A stretch of 64,000 nucleotides of DNA, taken from contig NZ_JAKIKU010000010.1 in assembly GCF_023283985.1 (NCBI RefSeq), forward strand, positions 118,581-182,580. Reading direction: 5' to 3'. The translations under genes were made by a program, and so were the position numbers. Position 1 is the first letter of the stretch. Every line of letters starts with the position of its first letter. Shown here piece after piece: positions 63,161 to 64,000 of the stretch. The stretch is from Shewanella electrodiphila. Its GTDB lineage: Bacteria; Pseudomonadota; Gammaproteobacteria; Enterobacterales; Shewanellaceae. The notes under the pieces were generated by a model, which worked only from the letters and a program-made list of their open reading frames with translations, was not told the DNA's origin and searched no databases.

Positions 63161-63856
63161 GATTGGGTGCTTGGCGATAACCTACATTTCCTTGTAAGCG
63201 CTCATGGGCATTCCAGCCATATTGTTTATTAGCTTTAGCCGTTAACGAACTCACTCAAATTACAAACAAAAAAGCCCGCTACGTGAGTAACCGGCTGTCA
63301 GCTATCAATTAAGAGGCACTAATTTTAATGATATGGGGCGCTTGGCATATCGACCACACTATCTGTTTCCCACAAACGGCTAGATAGTTCGCTCAAATTC
63401 CAGACATAAAAAAGCCCGCTACGTGAGTAATGGGCTATCTGCTCTCAATTAAGAGGCACCAATTTTAAAAATATGGGGCGCTTGGTGATGTTCAGCTGCG
63501 GATAAATCCTCCGCGTTCCATGTCAGTATAAAGCGATGCTTTATAATCACAGACATTACACCCTACTTTTACTATCCTTGTAAGGGTACATGGGCATATC
63601 GTCCACACTGTCTGTTAGCTTTAGCTACTAACTAACTAACTAACTAACTAACTCATTCTCTCAAATTCCAGACACAAAAAAGCCCGCTACGTCAGTAACG
63701 GGCTATCTGCTCTCAAATAAGAGGCACTAATTTTAAAGATATGGGGCGCTTGGCGATGACCTATTTTTACTATCCTTGTAAGAGTACATGGGCATATCGC
63801 TCACACTATCAACTGTTGATGTGTCTAAACCCGCGGTTGAACTTTTTTTAGGCAAA
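63161..63856 (-). repeat. Tandem degenerate 5S-like repeats with terminator-like stems
   Basis: Four degenerate units begin with (ATATGG)GGCGCTTGGCGAT at about 63166, 63336, 63476 and 63745. GGCGCTTGGCGATGACCTA equals the 3' end of the 5S gene at 63899, and CATGGGCATATCGNCCACACTATC resembles its inner part. Three units also carry AAAAAAGCCCGCTACG and AGTAACGGGCT, terminator-like stems, and the phrase TCAATTAAGAGGCAC. I read them as decayed 5S copies with their terminators. Confidence 0.65.
63625..63652. repeat. CTAA microsatellite
   Basis: About seven consecutive copies of a 4-base unit (ACTA/CTAA) within the third degenerate 5S-like unit. It lies in non-coding DNA, so length change would not alter a protein. 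Confidence 0.8.
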
Positions 63857-63891
63857 GAAAAAGCCCTAACACATTGTGTTAGGGCTTTTTC
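63857..63891 (-). terminator. rRNA operon terminator
   Basis: GAAAAAGCCCTAACACA / TGTGTTAGGGCTTTTTC stem, followed by a T-run on the minus strand, just after the 5S gene. Confidence 0.92.
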
Positions 63892-63897
63892 AGTATT

Positions 63898-64000
63898 AGG
63901 CGCTTGGCGATGACCTACTTTCACATGGGGAGACCCCACACTATCATCGGCGCGATTGCGTTTCACTACTGAGTTCGGGATGGGATCAGGTGGTACCACA
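63898..64000 (-). rRNA. rrf: 5S ribosomal RNA (partial, runs off the window)
   Basis: On the minus strand the window edge begins TGTGGTACCACCTGATCCC, matching bases about 20-38 of 5S rRNA. It continues through CCCGAACTCAGTAGTGAAACG and GATGATAGTGTGGGGTCTCC to CGCCAAGCGCC. About 20 bases of the 5' end are outside the window. It implies an rRNA operon beyond 64000 whose transcription enters here. Confidence 0.96.

Noticed and set aside
63733..63999. Open frame across the 5S gene and repeats
   Set aside because: It is created by rRNA and terminator sequence; no coding signal.

Overview
The window looks like the chromosome of a marine gammaproteobacterium of the Shewanella/Alteromonadales type. 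This rests on gene content and order: rsmI-lpoA-yraN-diaA-dolP, the block pilMNOPQ-aroK-aroB-damX-dam-rpe-gph-trpS, argE divergent from argCBFGH, ppc, and accessory flagellar ring genes of the kind found in polar-flagellate marine bacteria. Base composition is moderately AT-rich. No species can be fixed from sequence alone.

Layout. 1-13.3 kb: mostly envelope genes. They are the tail of a membrane-anchored protein, a DUF3857/transglutaminase-like membrane protein, a CpdB-like nucleotidase, DUF3144, a patatin-plus-barrel (type Vd) protein, a TM2 protein, a YdcH-like protein and an outer-membrane porin. 13.3-27.1 kb: an accessory island inserted in the 3' end of the RNase P RNA gene (rnpB, minus strand, 27063-27406). 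Three copies of the rnpB tail (13293, 17597, 27069) show two elements in tandem. Island A (13.3-17.6 kb) has a tightly packed four-gene operon: an EVE-like putative sensor, a metallophosphoesterase, a PD-(D/E)XK nuclease-like protein and a beta-CASP/RNase J-like MBL protein. It also has a truncated integrase. Island B (17.6-27.1 kb) has an intact tyrosine integrase, a putative HUH replication initiator, a string of small DNA-binding-like genes, a serine recombinase with a palindromic site upstream, and a second cargo module: a DUF6932 nucleotidyltransferase-like protein, an HTH-ImmA/IrrE protein and a Beta-family protein, convergent with an sce7726-like nuclease.

27.4-34.6 kb: rsmI, the lpoA cluster, then trpS-gph-rpe. 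34.7-39.6 kb: a small exported protein with DUF2970, dam, damX, aroB and aroK. 39.9-47.5 kb: the type IV pilus assembly operon pilMNOPQ divergent from mrcA (PBP1a). 47.6-54.5 kb: arginine biosynthesis (argCBFGH, argE). 54.6-57.8 kb: ppc with a DUF1439 lipoprotein. 58-61.6 kb: an accessory flagellar cluster (FlgP-like, unknown, divergent FlgH-like, FlgT-like). 61.7-62.9 kb: cinA. 63.1-64 kb: degenerate 5S-like repeats leading into a 5S rRNA gene that runs off the window edge.

The two strongest candidates for an undescribed system are the four-gene operon of island A and the DUF6932/ImmA/Beta/sce7726 module of island B. Both sit as cargo next to integrases in the rnpB hotspot, which fits anti-phage or genome-defence functions. 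The defence role is inferred from domains and context and is not shown by the sequence.
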